From: Mycoplasmatota bacterium
GTDB taxonomy: Bacteria > Bacillota_I > Bacilli_A > RF39 > UBA660
Length of the DNA stretch: 64,000 bases
Direction of reading: 5' to 3'
Assembly: GCA_022771205.1 (NCBI GenBank)
Contig: JALFCF010000007.1
Location: forward strand, 1 to 64,000
This document shows, piece after piece, positions 63,201 to 64,000 of the stretch. The position numbers were made by a program, and so were the translations under genes. The notes beneath the pieces are model-generated. The model was not told the origin of the DNA. It did not search any database and worked only from the letters and a program-made list of their open reading frames with translations. How positions within the stretch are numbered: the first letter of the stretch is position 1; every line of letters starts with the position of its first letter.

Positions 63201-64000
63201 AGAAAATGTTCGTATACCACAACTATGGCTACCTAGAATTCCTAATATAATTTATACTGAAGAGTTAAAACATAAATATAATTATCAGGTAGAAACTAAC
63301 AATATCAATCCAATTATTGGAGAGTATGATGATCCAGATAATCAACGCCAAAAGTTATTGACTTTACCATTATCAAAAGAAGGAAATACGATTGTTTTTG
63401 GTAGTGCTGGTAGTGGTAAAGAATTGATGCTATCTAGCATCATATATTCTAGCATTACTTCTCACGACTCCAAAGAAGTAAATTTTTACATTATAGATTT
63501 TGGAGCCGAAACATTAATAATGTTTAAAAAGGCCCCACATGTAGGAGATGTTATATTATCAACTGAAAAAGAAAAATTAGATAATTTATTTAAAATGTTA
63601 ATTGGAATTATCGATGAACGTAAAAAATTATTTGTTGATTATAATGGTTCTTATGACTTCTATATTAATCACGGTGGAAAACAAATACCAACAATTATAG
63701 TAATGATTAATAATGTAGAAGGATTTTTAGATACATATAATGAATATGAAGAATTAATAGGCCAAATAACAAGAGATTGTTTAAAATATGGAGTAATCTT
63801 TATTTTAAGTACCAATGGCCCTAACACAGTACGTTATCGATTAAGACAAAACTTCAAACAAAATGTAGTATTACAGTTCAACGATGCTTCAGACTATGGG
63901 ACTATTATTTCTGGTGTAAGAAAAAAAGAACCATCAAAAGTATATGGACGTGGATTAATCCAACTAGAAGGAATATATGAATTTCAAACTGCTTATGCAT
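60205..64000 (+). CDS. essC: Type VII secretion ATPase EssC, truncated by the window end
   Basis: EssC is the membrane motor of Firmicutes type VIIb secretion. The visible 1265 codons start at GTG 60205. Residues 1-90 contain the first FHA-like domain, and about 95-190 an FHA domain with IIIGNDSK and LVSKQHARLIYRQGRW. Two TM helices lie near 264-285 and 293-316, then a linker. The first FtsK/SpoIIIE domain has Walker A GMTGSGKSE (near 717) and Walker B HLFIISDEFAEL. The second has GSAGSGKE (near 1066), where the usual Ser/Thr after Lys is Glu, and a Walker B region IIVMINNVEGF. The third domain lies beyond the window. No WXG100 or other T7SS gene is in view. Confidence 0.88.
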   Translation, partial: MIVRLIKKTKIYNFTLPTKISGNYWITDNDYLGNVRNLINVEEYNGQWKIKSDFETKIMSGDKEIESAILKDYSLFFLKINTDNEYVFLYCSPTIDENVKWLHLKTEGEIIIGNDSKAHISYNYPLVSKQHARLIYRQGRWVVQDLSSKYGTYANNIAIGTKTLEYGDIIFIMGLKIIVMKDSIIVNNIGNFLKFDMNTFEMQYPISQEQIEVDNPDEEGIEFFKEDDYFFRAPRFKTMIEPVNIKIDPPPNKLEEDKTPLIYTVGPMMTMAMMSVSMGYSALVGVIDGTRDLSTAMPTLIMSFAMLMTMLLWPILQKRYQRKQRKKKEKLRQEKYAQYIEEKRKLIDTEMKKQRQILIDNYVPLNVTKDVIISKKRNLWEREIEQADFLDLRLGMGNAELQGNLSFPEEHFSLQDDNLLQEVYKLGAESHTLENVPISLSFIKNRVTAIIGMADTKQSFIEGLILQMIAYHSYEDLKIVLLTNEKNESTWDYLKILPHCWSNDKQTRYFATNLDEAKEISLVLEQEIQARKYKDNNGKRELNTLDYTKYKPYYMIITDDYKMVRDIELVKDVCGLELNIGFSLIVISPRLVNIPNECKTFISIGDKKSGVFENELVSNKQKEFVADFDQGLNIYECCKILANIPIDISKENQSLPGSLSFLEMYNVGMIEQLNILNRWKSNDPTKSLAAPVGVDKHQELFKLDLHEKFYGPHGLIAGMTGSGKSEFIISYILSMALNYHPYEVSFVLIDYKGGGLTGAFENKETGMKLPHLAGTITNLDTIEMNRSLASIQSELRKRQRMFNAARDSLNESTIDIYKYQSLYRKGLVKEPISHLFIISDEFAELKDQRPEFMDQLISTARIGRSLGVHLILATQKPAGVVNDQIWSNSKFRVCLKVQDKSDSMDMIKCPDAASLKNPGRFYLQVGYNELFALGQAAWAGAQYYPTEKRKKKVDQSVNFLDNVGNYIKTFDTKQKDVYIESKGEEITNIVNYIVQTAKEENVRIPQLWLPRIPNIIYTEELKHKYNYQVETNNINPIIGEYDDPDNQRQKLLTLPLSKEGNTIVFGSAGSGKELMLSSIIYSSITSHDSKEVNFYIIDFGAETLIMFKKAPHVGDVILSTEKEKLDNLFKMLIGIIDERKKLFVDYNGSYDFYINHGGKQIPTIIVMINNVEGFLDTYNEYEELIGQITRDCLKYGVIFILSTNGPNTVRYRLRQNFKQNVVLQFNDASDYGTIISGVRKKEPSKVYGRGLIQLEGIYEFQTAYA

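Noticed and set aside
1-64000. UGA read as tryptophan (mycoplasma code)
   Set aside because: cutA and map end in TGA, prfB is present with a TGA-dependent frameshift, and Trp is encoded by TGG throughout; the TGA in the remnant near 3168 is among TAA stops as well.
1-64000. CRISPR arrays, prophage or IS elements
   Set aside because: No regularly spaced repeats, transposase, integrase or structural phage genes were seen; only small flanking repeats near 616-2062.

Overview
The window is a strongly AT-rich, gene-dense chromosomal segment of a spore-forming Bacillota. The evidence is spo0A, a CwlD-like amidase, whiA/yvcK, a Firmicutes-type S10-spc-alpha ribosomal cluster, and the start of a Firmicutes type VII secretion ATPase (EssC). 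UGA is a real stop codon here: cutA and map end in TGA, and prfB keeps its UGA-dependent +1 frameshift. The code is therefore the standard bacterial one, despite a base composition reminiscent of mycoplasmas. The absence of rpmD (L30) and the mixture of genes suggest a Bacilli lineage near Erysipelotrichales or uncultured gut relatives of Mollicutes; this placement is inference only. No tRNA, rRNA, CRISPR array or intact insertion sequence was seen.

Layout. 1-2830: a small accessory zone with a HEAT-like protein that lacks a normal start codon, then cutA, an HD protein and a YgjV-like membrane protein flanked by related inverted repeats, a 22-codon SEC-C ORF, and tsaC on the minus strand. 2830-3520: a decayed, gene-free stretch. 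3524-9290: prfB (frameshifted), two YitT paralogues, and an ftsE-ftsX-M23 peptidase operon. 9327-15554: a kinase-like protein divergent from an 835-residue protein with a possible degenerate RNB domain, a HAD phosphatase, a metallophosphoesterase pseudogene and a GT8 glycosyltransferase. 15923-24943: a membrane protein, uvrB, a radical SAM/SPASM protein, then uvrA-lgt-yvcK-whiA. 24957-34626: clpP, a TGS/uridine-kinase-like fusion, and a glycolytic block (gap, pgk, a GNAT-like gene, tpiA, gpmI) with spo0A and an AAA/DUF4143 ATPase inside it. 34635-37585: an XRE regulator divergent from dinB, a hypothetical gene and a frameshifted gene. 37640-51951: the S10-spc-alpha operon from rpsJ to rplQ, including secY, adk, map, infA, rpmJ and rpoA. 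52007-58423: a doubly frameshifted gene, an SDR, two degenerate EcfA-like ATPases, truA, two unknown genes behind a consensus promoter, then rplM-rpsI. 58509-64000: a ZIP transporter, a CwlD-like amidase, and the first 1265 codons of essC, cut by the window edge.

How the genes work together. UvrA and UvrB (excision repair) and DinB (translesion synthesis) form a DNA-damage set; the uvrA and dinB promoters share a 10-base motif that runs into the -35 element, suggesting a common repressor. FtsEX and the coiled-coil M23 peptidase form the usual septal hydrolase module. GAPDH, PGK, TPI and iPGM cover four lower-glycolysis steps. The ribosomal cluster is normal except for missing L30 and no EcfT beside two ATPases in which the ATP site appears preserved on only one side. 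Those ATPases, the RNB-like protein and the truA-rplM insert are the best candidates for undescribed biology.
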